In this document: positions 54,251 to 63,349 of the stretch, piece by piece
Numbering within the stretch: position 1 is the stretch's first letter
Layout: each line of letters opens with the position of its first letter
Assembly: GCF_030848945.1 (NCBI RefSeq)
Contig: NZ_JANHAX010000006.1
Coordinates: 62,001-126,000 of the forward strand
DNA from: Marimonas arenosa
GTDB lineage: Bacteria > Pseudomonadota > Alphaproteobacteria > Rhodobacterales > Rhodobacteraceae
DNA length: 64,000 nucleotides
Direction of reading: 5' to 3'
Position numbers and translations under genes: made by a program
Notes under the pieces: model-generated
The model's database searches: none
What the model was told of the DNA's origin: nothing
Seen by the model: the letters and a program-made list of their open reading frames with translations, nothing else

Positions 54251-55141
54251 TCACCCCCGCCCCAGCGCGTCCGCCAGAATATCGAAAACCAGCCGAATCC
54301 GCGCCGAGGACTGCAGGTCGCGATGGGTCACCAGCCAGACCGGGAAACGGACCGCCTCCATCTCGGGCAATAGCCGCTCCATTCCGGGGGTCTGTACGGC
54401 GACATCATCGGCCATGATCAGGATCCCCAGCCCCCGTCGCGCCATTTCCCAGGCCACCAGCCCATTTTCCGAACCTAGCCGGAAATTCTCGGGGCCAAGC
54501 TCGATCCCCAGCGGGCGCAGGCGCTCCAGTAACCGGTCGGTGTCGCCGAAATGGATCAGGTCATGGTGTGAAAGATCCGCCCTACTCTGGGGCCGGCCCA
54601 TCCGAGCGACATAGGTCCGCGAGGCATAGAAATGTGCGGTACCGTCGCCTACCTTGCGGGCGATCAGGTCGGGTTCGGTGGACCGCACGTGACGGATCGC
54701 GATATCGGCCTCGCGCCGCAGAATGTCGCGCAAGTCATTGGTTGCCACCACCTCGATCTCAAGCCGCGGCGCGGCCTCGCGCAGGCGCTCCAGAACCGGC
54801 GGCAGGTGATAGACGGAAAACACGTCCGAGGCGGTGATCCGGATTTTGCCCTCGATCGCCTGGGCCTGTCCGGCAGCCGCCAGCGTCAGCCGCGCTGCCG
54901 CCTCACCCATCGCCCGGGCATGGGGCAGCAACTCGCGCCCCGACGGCGTCAGCATCAAACCCCGTCCGACCCGCTCGAACAACGCCAACCCGAGGCGTTC
55001 CTCCAGCGCGCTCACCTGCCGGCCCAACGTCGGCTGGGTCAGCCCCAGCGCCTTGGCCGCAGCCGACAGCGACCCCTCCTCGGCGGTGGCGAGAAAGGCG
55101 CGCAGTTGGGTCCAGTCGAAACGCAGAGACTCCCAATTCAT
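54251..55141 (-). CDS. LysR family transcriptional regulator
   Basis: A 296-residue LTTR. Wing helix-turn-helix LRAFLATAEEGSLSAAAKAL and LTQPTLGRQVSALEERLG, then the periplasmic-binding-like effector domain (GKIRITASDVFSVYHLPP, EADIAIRHVRSTEPDLIARK). Divergent from a methyltransferase across 89 bases containing an A/T-rich stretch. Likely regulates itself and the methyltransferase; effector unknown. Confidence 0.9.
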   Translation of the reverse strand: MNWESLRFDWTQLRAFLATAEEGSLSAAAKALGLTQPTLGRQVSALEERLGLALFERVGRGLMLTPSGRELLPHARAMGEAAARLTLAAAGQAQAIEGKIRITASDVFSVYHLPPVLERLREAAPRLEIEVVATNDLRDILRREADIAIRHVRSTEPDLIARKVGDGTAHFYASRTYVARMGRPQSRADLSHHDLIHFGDTDRLLERLRPLGIELGPENFRLGSENGLVAWEMARRGLGILIMADDVAVQTPGMERLLPEMEAVRFPVWLVTHRDLQSSARIRLVFDILADALGRG

Positions 55142-55230
55142 GCAAATCCGTATAGCAGGTCTTCAATATTCGACAATACCGCAAGCATTACGTATAGCCT
55201 ACCATTCACCTCAATTTAGGAGCCAACGTC

Positions 55231-55863
55231 ATGTCCGACGCCGCATTCTGGAATCGGATCGCCAGGAAATACGCCAATTCGCCTGTCGGCGACATGGAGG
55301 CCTATGAAGCCACGCTCGACCGGGTGCGCTCATATCTCCATCCCGATAGCGAGGCTTTGGAGATCGGCTGTGGCACCGGCACCACGGCGTTGAAACTCGC
55401 ACCATTTACCCACCGGATCGAAGCCAGCGATGTTTCCGCCGCCATGGTCGACATCGCGCGGGAAAAAGCCACGGTCCAACGGGTTCGCAATGTCGGCTTC
55501 ACCGTCGCGCCTGCCGAGGCTCCGCCCGAAGGCCGCTTCGACGTAGTGATGAGCTTTAACCTGCTGCACCTTCTGCGCGATCTCGACAGCACGTTGGCGC
55601 AGGTCGCTGCACGGGTGAAACCGGATGGTCTTTTCATCTCGAAAACCATTTGCTTGGCCGGACCCGGTCTGCCCTGGGGCATGCGCGCTCTGCTGCTGGG
55701 CCTGCCGCTGATGCAGATGATCGGCAAGGCCCCTTATGTCGCCAAACTCAGCGTGACGGGCCTCGAATCCGCGATCACCCGGGCCGGCTTCGAAATCATC
55801 GAAACCGGTGACTATCCCGACCGGCCATCGCGCCGCTTCATCGTGGCACGAAAAGCGCCCTAA
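55231..55863 (+). CDS. class I SAM-dependent methyltransferase
   Basis: A 210-residue Rossmann methyltransferase. Motif I EALEIGCGTGTTALKL (43-55), post-I IEASDVSAAMVDIA and motif IV FDVVMSFNLLHLL. The substrate is unknown; the C-terminal part resembles UbiE/Methyltransf_11 proteins. RBS AGGAG precedes the ATG. Divergent from LysR, possibly its target. Confidence 0.85.
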   Translation: MSDAAFWNRIARKYANSPVGDMEAYEATLDRVRSYLHPDSEALEIGCGTGTTALKLAPFTHRIEASDVSAAMVDIAREKATVQRVRNVGFTVAPAEAPPEGRFDVVMSFNLLHLLRDLDSTLAQVAARVKPDGLFISKTICLAGPGLPWGMRALLLGLPLMQMIGKAPYVAKLSVTGLESAITRAGFEIIETGDYPDRPSRRFIVARKAP

Positions 55864-55866
55864 GTT

Positions 55867-56727
55867 CTAACGGTTCGACTTCGGCAACGGTTCGTTGGCC
55901 GTCCAGTCCCAAGTGCCTTCGTCGCGCTCTGTGACCGCCTGCTTCCAGCCCACGGCCTCGGCCCGCGCCTTGAAATTCAGCCCCTCGGGACTGTGCCGGG
56001 TTATACCGTCGAACACCGTGGCCAGCCGCTGGGTCGAGGTCAGCGTCATCTCCATCGCCTGGTTGATGACCATTTTCTGCATCGCCAGCTGGTTGGTCGG
56101 CACCGAGGCGATGCGCGCTGCCATCTCCTCGACCGTGTCGTCAAGGGCATCGGCAGACACGGCCTTTAGCACCAGCCCCATCTCGGCGGCCTCGCGGCCG
56201 GTGATCTTGTCGCCGGTGAACAGCATCCGCTTGGCCTTTTCCGGGCCGAGCCGATAGACCCACATCGCCGTAGTCGGACAGCCCCACACGCGGGTCGGCA
56301 TGTAGCCGATGCGCGCCTCTTCGGCCATGATCACGATGTCGGAACACAACGCGATGTCCGACCCGCCCGCCACTGCATAGCCGTGTACCTTGCAAAGGAC
56401 CGGCTTGAGGCACCGGAACAGCGACATGAACTTCTGGGTGTTGCCCCACATGAAGCGGTAATCCTTGACCGGATCCCAAGGCATCTCCTGCGTTACATTG
56501 TTGTCGGCCCCGTTGCGCTCAGCGTAATAGGCTAGGTCATAGCCGGCGCAGAAGGCCGGGCCGTTGCCAGACAGCACGATCACGTGCACGCTGGGATCAG
56601 CCTCAGCCCTCTGGACGGCCGCCTCGAGTTCAACCGGCAAGTCGTCGTCGATGGCATTCATCACTTCCGGCCGGTTCAACGTGATCCGCGCGATACGCCC
56701 GTCCTTTTCGTAGAGCACTTTTGGCAT
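55867..56727 (-). CDS. crotonase / enoyl-CoA hydratase family protein
   Basis: A 286-residue crotonase. Start MPKVLYEKDGRIARITLNRP, oxyanion-hole sequences ALIVLSGNGPAFCAGYDLA-like (actually VIVLSGNGPAFCAGYDL) and GYAVAGGSDIALCSDIVI. The family acts on acyl-CoA substrates by hydration, isomerisation or hydrolysis; this one keeps a long insert (AYYAERNGADNNVTQEMPW). GGGAGGA precedes ATG. It is convergent with the methyltransferase, with three bases between stops. Confidence 0.87.
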   Translation of the reverse strand: MPKVLYEKDGRIARITLNRPEVMNAIDDDLPVELEAAVQRAEADPSVHVIVLSGNGPAFCAGYDLAYYAERNGADNNVTQEMPWDPVKDYRFMWGNTQKFMSLFRCLKPVLCKVHGYAVAGGSDIALCSDIVIMAEEARIGYMPTRVWGCPTTAMWVYRLGPEKAKRMLFTGDKITGREAAEMGLVLKAVSADALDDTVEEMAARIASVPTNQLAMQKMVINQAMEMTLTSTQRLATVFDGITRHSPEGLNFKARAEAVGWKQAVTERDEGTWDWTANEPLPKSNR

Positions 56728-56817
56728 GTTTCATCCTCCCCTGGGCACAGAAGCAGCATGGGGACCGCGCAGCAAGCCCCCGCGCGCGGCTTAACGTTTT
56801 CTGAAACCCAGAGTTGA

Positions 56818-56847
56818 TCTACAAGCATCGATCACTAGTCTACATGT
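56818..56847. promoter_or_regulatory. paired TCTACA half-sites upstream of the 56867 gene
   Basis: TCTACAAGCA at 56818-56827 and GTCTACATGT at 56838-56847 lie 20-50 bases before the start. The ten-base TCTACAAGCA also occurs in the promoter of the partner gene (58298-58307). Candidate operator for the 56867 product; inferred from the shared sequence. Confidence 0.5.
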
Positions 56848-56866
56848 GTGAACTGGAGATTCGCTC

Positions 56867-57586
56867 ATGAACGACCTTGGCAAACTCGTCACCGGATTTT
56901 GCGACAGCCAATTCGGCGGATTGAAGAAGGCCTGCACGGCGGCTGGTCTGAAATACACCACCCTGCACGCCCAGATCGCCCATGAGCGCGAGATCCCCTT
57001 TTCCACAATCGACAAACTCTGCTCGGCGGCGGGTGTCTCGCTCGAGGTATTCCGCTCCGCCCCGGCCTCGATCGGCGTCACGGCCCACGACATTTCGCAC
57101 GAACTGCATCGCCGGGCGGCAGCAGCCTATTCCCAAGCTCTGCGCGACGTGCAGGACGAGATGCGCCGATACGGGACCGACATCATGTGCGACGACGTGC
57201 TGAACTGGCTGCACCGCAACAGCGGCCGGCTGACCGATTTCGACCGGCTGCGCGAACGGGTCGACCTCTTTCACAAGCTCGACGCCGGAGACGGGATCAT
57301 GCGCCCGCACCATATCGGCGCGACCAGCCTCGTGGCCCGCAGCTTCGAGATCCGGGATATCGACGAATATTTCCCCAAGGTCAGGCAACTCGGCCCGTCG
57401 GTGATCGAAAACTCGATTGCAGCCCACCTGCGGGTGCAAAAAACCCAGCAATATCAAGTCGAGGACATCCGTCTGCGCGGTCGCATCGACAGCGCCGAAT
57501 ACGACATCGAATACCGCCGCATCATGGCCCCGGTCACGGCCATGAACGGCGCCCAGTTCACCCTGGTTTTCGCCCAGCCGCTTTGA
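56867..57586 (+). CDS. helix-turn-helix protein with C-terminal sensor-like domain
   Basis: A 239-residue protein. Residues ~15-65 look like an XRE-like helix-turn-helix (LKKACTAAGLKYTTLHAQIA ... IDKLCSAAGVSLEVFRSAPA). The rest is alpha/beta with PAS/GAF-like character (DGIMRPHHIGATSLVARSF, YQVEDIRLRGRIDSAEYDIE) but no family I can name. GGAG precedes the ATG. Its 3' end overlaps the oppositely oriented neighbour by 29 bases, and both promoters share a motif, so it may regulate the pair. Confidence 0.65.
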   Translation: MNDLGKLVTGFCDSQFGGLKKACTAAGLKYTTLHAQIAHEREIPFSTIDKLCSAAGVSLEVFRSAPASIGVTAHDISHELHRRAAAAYSQALRDVQDEMRRYGTDIMCDDVLNWLHRNSGRLTDFDRLRERVDLFHKLDAGDGIMRPHHIGATSLVARSFEIRDIDEYFPKVRQLGPSVIENSIAAHLRVQKTQQYQVEDIRLRGRIDSAEYDIEYRRIMAPVTAMNGAQFTLVFAQPL

Positions 57587-58265
57587 GCCGCTTGTCCTTG
57601 AGACGGCGGCTCGCATTGATCAGTACATAGGGCAGAAAACGGCCCTCAGTGGCCAGCAAGACATGCGAGTTCAGCCGTCCGTCCGGCACCGGGTCGCGCC
57701 ATTTTAGAACGCCCGGGATCACGATCATGAAACCGTAAAGCCACGAAAACCGCTGATGCTCTTCCGGCACGATGGCATAGATCCAGTCGAGGTTACGCCA
57801 TTTCAGGGCACACAGCCCCTGATGCACTCGCATGAATGCCTCGAGCAGCCGTAGATTGCCACGATGCTCGCGGGTGAATTCCAACTCGCCGATATAGACG
57901 ATGTTGCCGCCGATCAGGGTCGTCGCGGGCTCGGCCACCTCGGCAATTGGGTTGTCGTCGCGGCCGTACTGCGTGCGCGAGGTGCGACACAGGTAATTGT
58001 CGAATCCTTCACGACCCAACGGTTCATATTTCGCGCCAATTCCCCCGACAACAACGCCATCCTTGAATAGAAACAGCCAAAATGCGGTTTCCTCGGTGAA
58101 GTCATTGCGCAGGATCGACATCATCGGCGTCTGCTTCTGACGTCCGGTTTCGGGCACGAGGTTCAGGATCTTGTCAAAATCCGACGTCGCCTCGACCTCG
58201 TAGCCCAGCCGCTCGATCTCCTCGAAGAAAGGGGCGACCGACTGGATGATGTCCTGCTCTCGCAT
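57558..58265 (-). CDS. protein of unknown function, possibly GNAT-like
   Basis: A 235-residue protein. FWLFLFKDGVVVGGIGAKYE and the segment NIVYIGELEFTREHRGNLRL with LLEAFMRVHQGLCALKW could be the beta-strand and acyl-CoA-binding part of a GNAT fold, but this is weak. Its stop overlaps the 3' end of the HTH gene. The ATG at 58265 is 31 bases from a perfect palindrome. Confidence 0.6.
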   Translation of the reverse strand: MREQDIIQSVAPFFEEIERLGYEVEATSDFDKILNLVPETGRQKQTPMMSILRNDFTEETAFWLFLFKDGVVVGGIGAKYEPLGREGFDNYLCRTSRTQYGRDDNPIAEVAEPATTLIGGNIVYIGELEFTREHRGNLRLLEAFMRVHQGLCALKWRNLDWIYAIVPEEHQRFSWLYGFMIVIPGVLKWRDPVPDGRLNSHVLLATEGRFLPYVLINASRRLKDKRLKAAGRKPG

Positions 58266-58296
58266 CGCGCCTGTCCGCCAACACGTTTTTTTACCT

Positions 58297-58316
58297 GTCT
58301 ACAAGCACTGGTAGAC
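58297..58316. promoter_or_regulatory. GTCTAC/GTAGAC inverted repeat upstream of the 58265 gene
   Basis: GTCTAC-AAGCACTG-GTAGAC is a perfect six-base inverted repeat with an eight-base spacer, followed on the minus strand by an AT-rich stretch (GTAAAAAAACG) and the ATG. It shares TCTACAAGCA with the motif upstream of the 56867 gene. Likely operator, by inference. Confidence 0.55.
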
Positions 58317-58402
58317 CCGCGCAAGCATGGCGCGAGATTGTGTGGCCAATGGTGGTTTAACAGAGTCACAGAGCTGGGTGAGCGCAGCGTTGGGAGACAG
58401 TG

Positions 58403-58879
58403 TCAGCGACGGGCCGGATCGATCTGGTCCGGACGCAGCGGCGGATCGATCAGATCCTCAGCATCGTCGCCGTCGAGCGGCACACCGGTTGTATCGACAA
58501 GCTCCAAATCCGCATCATTCCAACCTTTGACTCCAAGCTTGACCGAGCGGACGTCCGAAAAGCCGATCTCGGCCAGCACCTCGGCGGCCAGCGCCGAGCG
58601 GTTGCCGGATCGGCAGATAATTAGCACCGGACGATCGCGAGCGGTGACAAGTTCGGGTTCGGTCTCCGCATAGTCCCACTCGGCGGCGCTTTCGAGGATC
58701 CCACGCGGCACGTTGAGCGACCCCGCAATCCGCGCCCGAGCAAACTCGTCGCGTTCGCGGATGTCCAGCAACAGCGCATCGGGGTGGTTTTCGAGGAACT
58801 CGGACAGATCCCAGGGCATGATTTCCTCGATCCGCTCCGCGGCCTCGGCGGCCAGCTGGTTATAAGTTTTTCTGGTCAT
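58403..58879 (-). CDS. rhodanese-domain sulphurtransferase
   Basis: A 158-residue single-domain rhodanese. The active-site loop is ICRSGNRS with Cys89 carrying persulphide. LLDIRERDEFARARIAGSLN is the substrate-side motif. A short N-terminal helix (AAEAAERIEEIMPWDLSEF) and an acidic tail follow. ATG at 58879 chosen; the longer open frame upstream has no supporting ribosome site. Confidence 0.88.
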   Translation of the reverse strand: MTRKTYNQLAAEAAERIEEIMPWDLSEFLENHPDALLLDIRERDEFARARIAGSLNVPRGILESAAEWDYAETEPELVTARDRPVLIICRSGNRSALAAEVLAEIGFSDVRSVKLGVKGWNDADLELVDTTGVPLDGDDAEDLIDPPLRPDQIDPARR

Positions 58880-58993
58880 TGCTGCGTCCTCGCGGTGGTT
58901 TCGGGCCAGATAGGGGGAACCCCGCATCTCTACAAGTCCGGTTACCGCGGCAAGACCGCCGGCGCGACGCGGATCATAGCCGCACCCTGCCAA

Positions 58994-59331
58994 CTTAAGA
59001 CAACGACGGAAAAGGCACAGCGCAGGTGACGGAAAGCGACCTCAACAAGTGGTTTGTAACCTGCGCGACTAAAGAAACCGAAGCGGGGGAAGAAAAATTG
59101 CAGTGTCCGCCGGCCTCGGACAACACCGTCTCACAGGAGCTCAGGCCGATCTTGCAGCAATACCCAAACCGGAACATTCCTGTGGAAATGACCACAAGCT
59201 TCGGTCAGAAATGCCGGAGCCAGAACCGCAACAGCCAGCCTATGTTTCATAACGTGAGCCCTCAATCTTGGGCCTTTTTTTTACGACCGGAATCGGAGTG
59301 GCTCAGACATTCTGAGGTCACGGACTTTCGA
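58994..59331. other. gene-free region with putative terminator
   Basis: No gene I can support. An open + strand frame at 59026-59457 lacks a family match and runs into the acyltransferase on the other strand. A hairpin with T-run at 59257-59282 suggests a transcript, possibly a small RNA, reading rightward. Confidence 0.4.
59257..59282 (+). terminator. putative intrinsic terminator (weak stem, T-run)
   Basis: AGCCC-TCAATCTT-GGGCC is followed by an eight-base T-run. The stem is short (four G-C pairs), but the T-run is strong. No annotated gene on the + strand ends here. Confidence 0.45.
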
Positions 59332-60249
59332 TTACCTGTAGAGCCCGGGGATCAGCCCTTCGGCCAGATCTTGAAGTTTTTCCGGAGACGTGCCCGGTTG
59401 CTGAATTGGGCCATAGTGCACGTCATAGTCGCCGCCCAGCTTGGCCAAAAGTTCTGACACATAGCGCAATGACGCCACCGTACGTCCGAAATCGTCATTC
59501 CCACCGCTGAGAACCCGGGCCAGCCTTCGGGTCCGATAGTAGTGACGTGAGTTACGCAATCCGGCCGAGGCAGGCACGATCGGCGCGCCGCAGGTCGCCG
59601 ACATTCGTGTGATGCCAGAACGCCAGGGCGGTTCGACCAGCAGCGCATCGGCCATACCCGCCACACGTCCCGACCCGAATACCAAAAGTGCGCCGCCTTC
59701 CTGCAAATGGGCCTGCATTCCGGCACGTGTCCGGCGCGGCGACAGAACGTTGTCTTTTCGATCCAGATCGACGGCGATGATCCGAGCCGAGCCCACGAAC
59801 CGCTCAGCCTCGCGGTTGGCCACGACCTTCAGGTCGGGCCGGAGGTCCAGAAGGGCACCGGCATGGGCGATGAAATCAAACGTGCCAACTGGGTGGGTGG
59901 CGCCGATAACCACGGGTCCGCGCTCCGGGATGTTCTCAAGTCCGTGCGGGGTAATCCGGGTGCCGCCGTTCCTGGCCAGCAGCGCGCGTACGAGATCTGG
60001 CCCGGTGCGCCCATCGAGGTCGCGCAGCACCTGCTCGGTTTCGCGCAGAGCAAAGAAGGCCTGCCCTGTCACGGTGCGATTGAACACGTCGACCGCGGAC
60101 ATGACCCACCGCAGCGCCTTCAGCCGCAAATCGGCGCCCTCTGCGATTCGCAGACGCGCGCGCAGCAGTTCGTCCATCGGGTTGTCTTTTTTGTACCTAG
60201 CCAAGATGTGCTTTGGATGTGCGTTTTGGAGTTCCAACCAAGCTAACAT
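59332..60249 (-). CDS. lysophospholipid acyltransferase family protein
   Basis: A 305-residue putative acyltransferase. The motif GATHPVGTFDF (His119, Asp125) is the NHPxGxxD-type catalytic loop of PlsC-like enzymes, followed by LKVVANREAERF and RVAGMADALLVEPPWRSG. It would transfer an acyl chain to a lipid acceptor such as lysophosphatidate or ornithine lipid. ATG at 60249 is used; MDELL at 60177 is an alternative start. Neither has a strong ribosome site. Confidence 0.75.
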   Translation of the reverse strand: MLAWLELQNAHPKHILARYKKDNPMDELLRARLRIAEGADLRLKALRWVMSAVDVFNRTVTGQAFFALRETEQVLRDLDGRTGPDLVRALLARNGGTRITPHGLENIPERGPVVIGATHPVGTFDFIAHAGALLDLRPDLKVVANREAERFVGSARIIAVDLDRKDNVLSPRRTRAGMQAHLQEGGALLVFGSGRVAGMADALLVEPPWRSGITRMSATCGAPIVPASAGLRNSRHYYRTRRLARVLSGGNDDFGRTVASLRYVSELLAKLGGDYDVHYGPIQQPGTSPEKLQDLAEGLIPGLYR

Positions 60250-60496
60250 GCCTTTACGTCGTCTGCACCTGATCCGTGCAGAGCGGCAGTCAACGATTTA
60301 CGTTGACCACGTGGCCAGCCGACAGGACGAGGTGCTGCGGCCAAGGCGCTCCGGGCAGGGAAAGCCGCGCCGTCCGAGCCGGTCACTGAAAGGATAGGGA
60401 GTACCAAAATCGTGGTTTTGACCTATTGTGTCCCAGAAACGCGCAATCGCGAAGCCGTGACCTGCTGGGTCGGCAAGTAGAAAGAGGGGGGACGAC

Positions 60497-61414
60497 ATGA
60501 ACAGCCCGGCTAACGCTGGCATTGACGAGGTGCTGCTCAACTTCTCGCCCACAAGCCTGCAGATCCTTAACGCCATCCTCGCGGTGGTCATGTTTTCCAT
60601 CGCGATCGACCTGAAACCTGGCGATTTCAAGAAGCTTGCCCATGCTCCCAAGCCTTTGCTGACAGGGTTGTTTTCGCAATTCGTTGTGTTGCCGGCGTTG
60701 ACCTTTTGCATGATCCTGGCGACTGCTCCGCAGCCGTCCATTGCTCTGGGACTGATCTTGGTTGCGGCATGCCCGGGTGGCAACATTTCCAACTTCATCA
60801 CCCATCGTGCGGGCGGGAACGCAGCACTTTCGGTGTCGATGACGGCTTTTGCCACGGTTGGAGCGATCCTGTTGACACCCGTTAATATTGCCTTCTGGGG
60901 AAGCCTGTACGGCCCGACCCGCGCGATACTGCAGAAAACCGCGATCGACCCGATCTCGGTGGTCATCACTGTCAGCGTCATGTTGGTGCTGCCACTGTGT
61001 CTTGGCGTGATGCTGAACGTGAAACGGCCCGACATCACCACCCGCCTGCGCACGCCGCTTCAATATTTGTCGATGGGGATTTTCGTGGCTTTCGTGGTTC
61101 TGGCGCTGGCGGCGAATTGGGACATTTTCCTACAATTCGCCGGAGCGGTGGCGGTTTTGGTGCTTCTGCACAACGCTCTGGCGTTGGGCGCGGGCTATGC
61201 TACGGCCAGCCTGATGGGGCTGTCCGCCTTTGATCGCCGCGCGGTGACGATTGAAACTGGCATCCAGAATTCTGGACTTGGGCTGATCCTGATCTTTGGC
61301 TTCTTCAGCGGGCTAGGCGGGATGGCCGTAGTGGCTGCCTTCTGGGGGATATGGCACCTACTGTCCGGTATTGCGCTGGCCAGGCTGATGACGCGATACA
61401 AGGTGGCGCAATGA
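60497..61414 (+). CDS. bile acid:sodium symporter family protein
   Basis: A 305-residue inner-membrane transporter of the BASS/SBF family. About nine helices; typical stretches are LGLILVAACPGGNISNFITH and TIETGIQNSGLGLILI, which contribute the Na-binding site. GAGGGGGG precedes the ATG. Family substrates include bile acids, pyruvate and pantoate, so none is assigned. Confidence 0.85.
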   Translation: MNSPANAGIDEVLLNFSPTSLQILNAILAVVMFSIAIDLKPGDFKKLAHAPKPLLTGLFSQFVVLPALTFCMILATAPQPSIALGLILVAACPGGNISNFITHRAGGNAALSVSMTAFATVGAILLTPVNIAFWGSLYGPTRAILQKTAIDPISVVITVSVMLVLPLCLGVMLNVKRPDITTRLRTPLQYLSMGIFVAFVVLALAANWDIFLQFAGAVAVLVLLHNALALGAGYATASLMGLSAFDRRAVTIETGIQNSGLGLILIFGFFSGLGGMAVVAAFWGIWHLLSGIALARLMTRYKVAQ

Positions 61415-61450
61415 TCATTTGGGCGACCGGGACAATAGGTGCAGGAGGCC

Positions 61451-61692
61451 GTGATCGACTAGCACTACATCGTGCCGGGCAAATCGCAACAGAACGTATT
61501 CATCGAAAACTTCAACGGCAAGCTGCGCGACCAATGCCTCAACGAGACACTCTTCGGCTCACTTGCCGAGGCCAGGTAAACTCTGGAAGCATGAAAGGAG
61601 GATTACAGCACAAACAGAACACATTTGCCGCTCGGAAACCTGACGCCGAGCAACTTTGCTGAGAAAACAATGATGGGTAAACTGGCCGCATA
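61451..61692 (+). pseudogene. IS3-family transposase OrfB remnant
   Basis: One frame gives [38 protein letters not shown], then KEDYSTNRTHLPLGNLTPSN, the C-terminal DDE portion of IS3-type transposases. Three tryptophan positions are now stops (before HYIV, after AEAR and before KEDY) and no inverted repeats are found, so this is a scar. Confidence 0.75.
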
Positions 61693-61750
61693 GAGTCATC
61701 AAACCAACCCCAAGGACTCTCCGTGAACTGGAGGAAACTTGGGGCTCGCG

Positions 61751-61966
61751 TTACTTGCGTCCCCGTTTGGAGGTTGTCTGGGACGCAGTGCTGGGCGTGT
61801 CGGCTTCTTTCGCGAGCCGCGCCTTGCGCAGGCGTGCGGTTTTGAGTTCACGCTGTTCCGCTTCGTCTTTGAGTATCTGTCTCGCGGCGCGCGTGGTCCG
61901 GTCGATAAGAGTCTCCGCGCGGGGCTTGTCGGCCTTGAACAACATGTCTTTCGTGAGTTTCGCCAT
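61751..61966 (-). CDS. small basic helical protein
   Basis: A 71-residue Lys/Arg-rich protein (MAKLTKDMLFKADKPRAET ... SKRGRK). Predicted mostly helical; no domain recognised. AAGGAATTC precedes the ATG. It lies in the accessory segment near a transposase scar. Confidence 0.55.
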   Translation of the reverse strand: MAKLTKDMLFKADKPRAETLIDRTTRAARQILKDEAEQRELKTARLRKARLAKEADTPSTASQTTSKRGRK

Positions 61967-62106
61967 CTCAAGAATTCCTTATAGGTTTGGATCGTCGCGA
62001 CTTTGCCAATGGCTTGGAGGCTTGAGTTTCGGGAGAACAAAACCTTCTCGTATCTGGATGCGCGCGCATCGACCGGTCTCAAAAAACGGGTGTCGATCCT
62101 TTTGGA

Positions 62107-62409
62107 TCAGCGAGCGGCGGCCAAATCTGTGTTTTTGTCACCCGGCATGAAGCCGGCAGTTTTCGCGGCCGAGTGGAAAGCTTTGCGGGCCGCTCCAACC
62201 GTAACAAGACAATGCATCGCTGCATCAACATATTCGAGCGCAAGATCCCGGTTATGATCTGTGACCGGCCACCTTTTACGCAGCCAAAAAAAGGCCTGTT
62301 CAATCGTGCCGATCTCTTGCGTGTCACCTTGCGGTGAAACGACGAGGGTCATGGGTTTTCCCCAACTAATTTCTATCAAGTTTTGTTCCGTCAATTTTTC
62401 GAGGGCCAT
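62107..62409 (-). CDS. DUF982 family protein
   Basis: A 100-residue protein with ISWGKPMTLVV, IGTIEQAFFWLRKRWPV, and CLVTVGAARKAFHSAAKTAG, matching the DUF982 pattern (WP motif, final AR-AF-AA helix). These are short proteins common in rhizobia and roseobacters with unknown function. The start is uncertain; ATG 62409 or the ATG at PMTLVV. Confidence 0.7.
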   Translation of the reverse strand: MALEKLTEQNLIEISWGKPMTLVVSPQGDTQEIGTIEQAFFWLRKRWPVTDHNRDLALEYVDAAMHCLVTVGAARKAFHSAAKTAGFMPGDKNTDLAAAR

Positions 62410-62495
62410 CGCTGAGACGCAGGAGGCCACGTTGAATGAAAAGACGGGGACAAGCCGAAGGCCGCCCCCGCCTCGCTGGTTAGATCGCCAAGGGT

Positions 62496-62702
62496 TTATG
62501 CCAGTGCAAGATTGGTCGCGGCTTCGCGGCCATCTCGGCCACTTTCGATGTCGAAAGTCACGGCTTGACCATCGTCCAACATTTGGATCCCGGAGCGCTC
62601 GAGCGCGGAGATGTGAACGAAAACGTCGTTCGAGCCCTGGTCAGGGGCGATGAAACCGAAGCCTTTTTGAGTATTGAACCATTTCACGGTGCCACTAGCC
62701 AT
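62496..62702 (-). CDS. cold-shock protein (CSD)
   Basis: A 68-residue CspA-type RNA chaperone. RNP1 KGFGFI and RNP2 VFVHIS within [18 protein letters not shown] and [20 protein letters not shown] precedes the ATG. The last third has the roseobacter-type [11 protein letters not shown] ending. Confidence 0.93.
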   Translation of the reverse strand: MASGTVKWFNTQKGFGFIAPDQGSNDVFVHISALERSGIQMLDDGQAVTFDIESGRDGREAATNLALA

Positions 62703-62820
62703 CGTGATGTCTCCTAGAGTAATTGCCGTCCACAAAATGCGACAGCCCCGCTCAGTGTCGTCGTAAGATCAACTGAGGCCGTTAGGAAACAGAAGGTCGA
62801 AAGAAGATGCTTTGCCTACT

Positions 62821-63129
62821 TTAGGTAGTTAGCCGTCGGGGCCAATTCAAGTGGACGCGACTGAGAAACGAGAAGCCGGGTCTTGAAGCATTTTTCACAA
62901 AGAGACGCCAGCGGCGAACGGCGGGATCGTCCTCAAGTGAAATCCAGAAACCGGATGCCGCGAGCGGCCGGAATGGATTTGACCTGATCAGCTGCTGGTC
63001 AGTGTCCGGCTCGGGAAAATCCGCGGCACAGATAAGTTTCGGATTCTGCGTGTGCGAAATTGACGTCGAGATTTCGTCGACCATTTTGCTGCGCGTACGT
63101 AGATGCAGTAGGTCCTGCTCTGCCGTCAT
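62821..63129 (-). CDS. hypothetical protein
   Basis: A 102-residue open frame with no family I recognise (MTAEQDLLHLRTRSKMVDEI ... LAASGFWISLEDDPAVRRW). A weak AGGCGAT precedes the ATG. It may be a real accessory gene or a chance frame. Confidence 0.35.
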   Translation of the reverse strand: MTAEQDLLHLRTRSKMVDEISTSISHTQNPKLICAADFPEPDTDQQLIRSNPFRPLAASGFWISLEDDPAVRRWRLFVKNASRPGFSFLSRVHLNWPRRLTT

Positions 63130-63212
63130 TCATCGCCTGCACATGCTGCAGGATGCACAAAGGGCCGGCTTGATGAAGTCGCGCTGCAGCCTATGACAAC
63201 GCGGTGAAGGGC

Positions 63213-63349
63213 GGGTTCCAGCCTATCGAATGGGGATGCCTTCTACAAAAACGTCAGACTGCACTCATCGCTCGGCTGCCAAACACCCGCAGAAGCGCAT
63301 CGAGCGCTTGAGCAATTTGAGGGCTCCGCGCTCGTAGCGCTTGCCTAAA
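63213..63349 (+). pseudogene. transposase C-terminal remnant (IS3/IS481 type)
   Basis: The frame gives GDAFYKNVRLHSSLGCQT, PAEAHRALEQFEGSALVALA and a stop. The LHSSLGxxTPAE motif is a hallmark of DDE integrase-type IS ends. The N-terminal part is missing. Second scar in the segment. Confidence 0.65.

Noticed and set aside
59026..59457. 143-residue open frame on the + strand
   Set aside because: It runs over a T-run terminator and into the acyltransferase gene on the other strand. Composition is unlike the surrounding genes, and no family is recognised.
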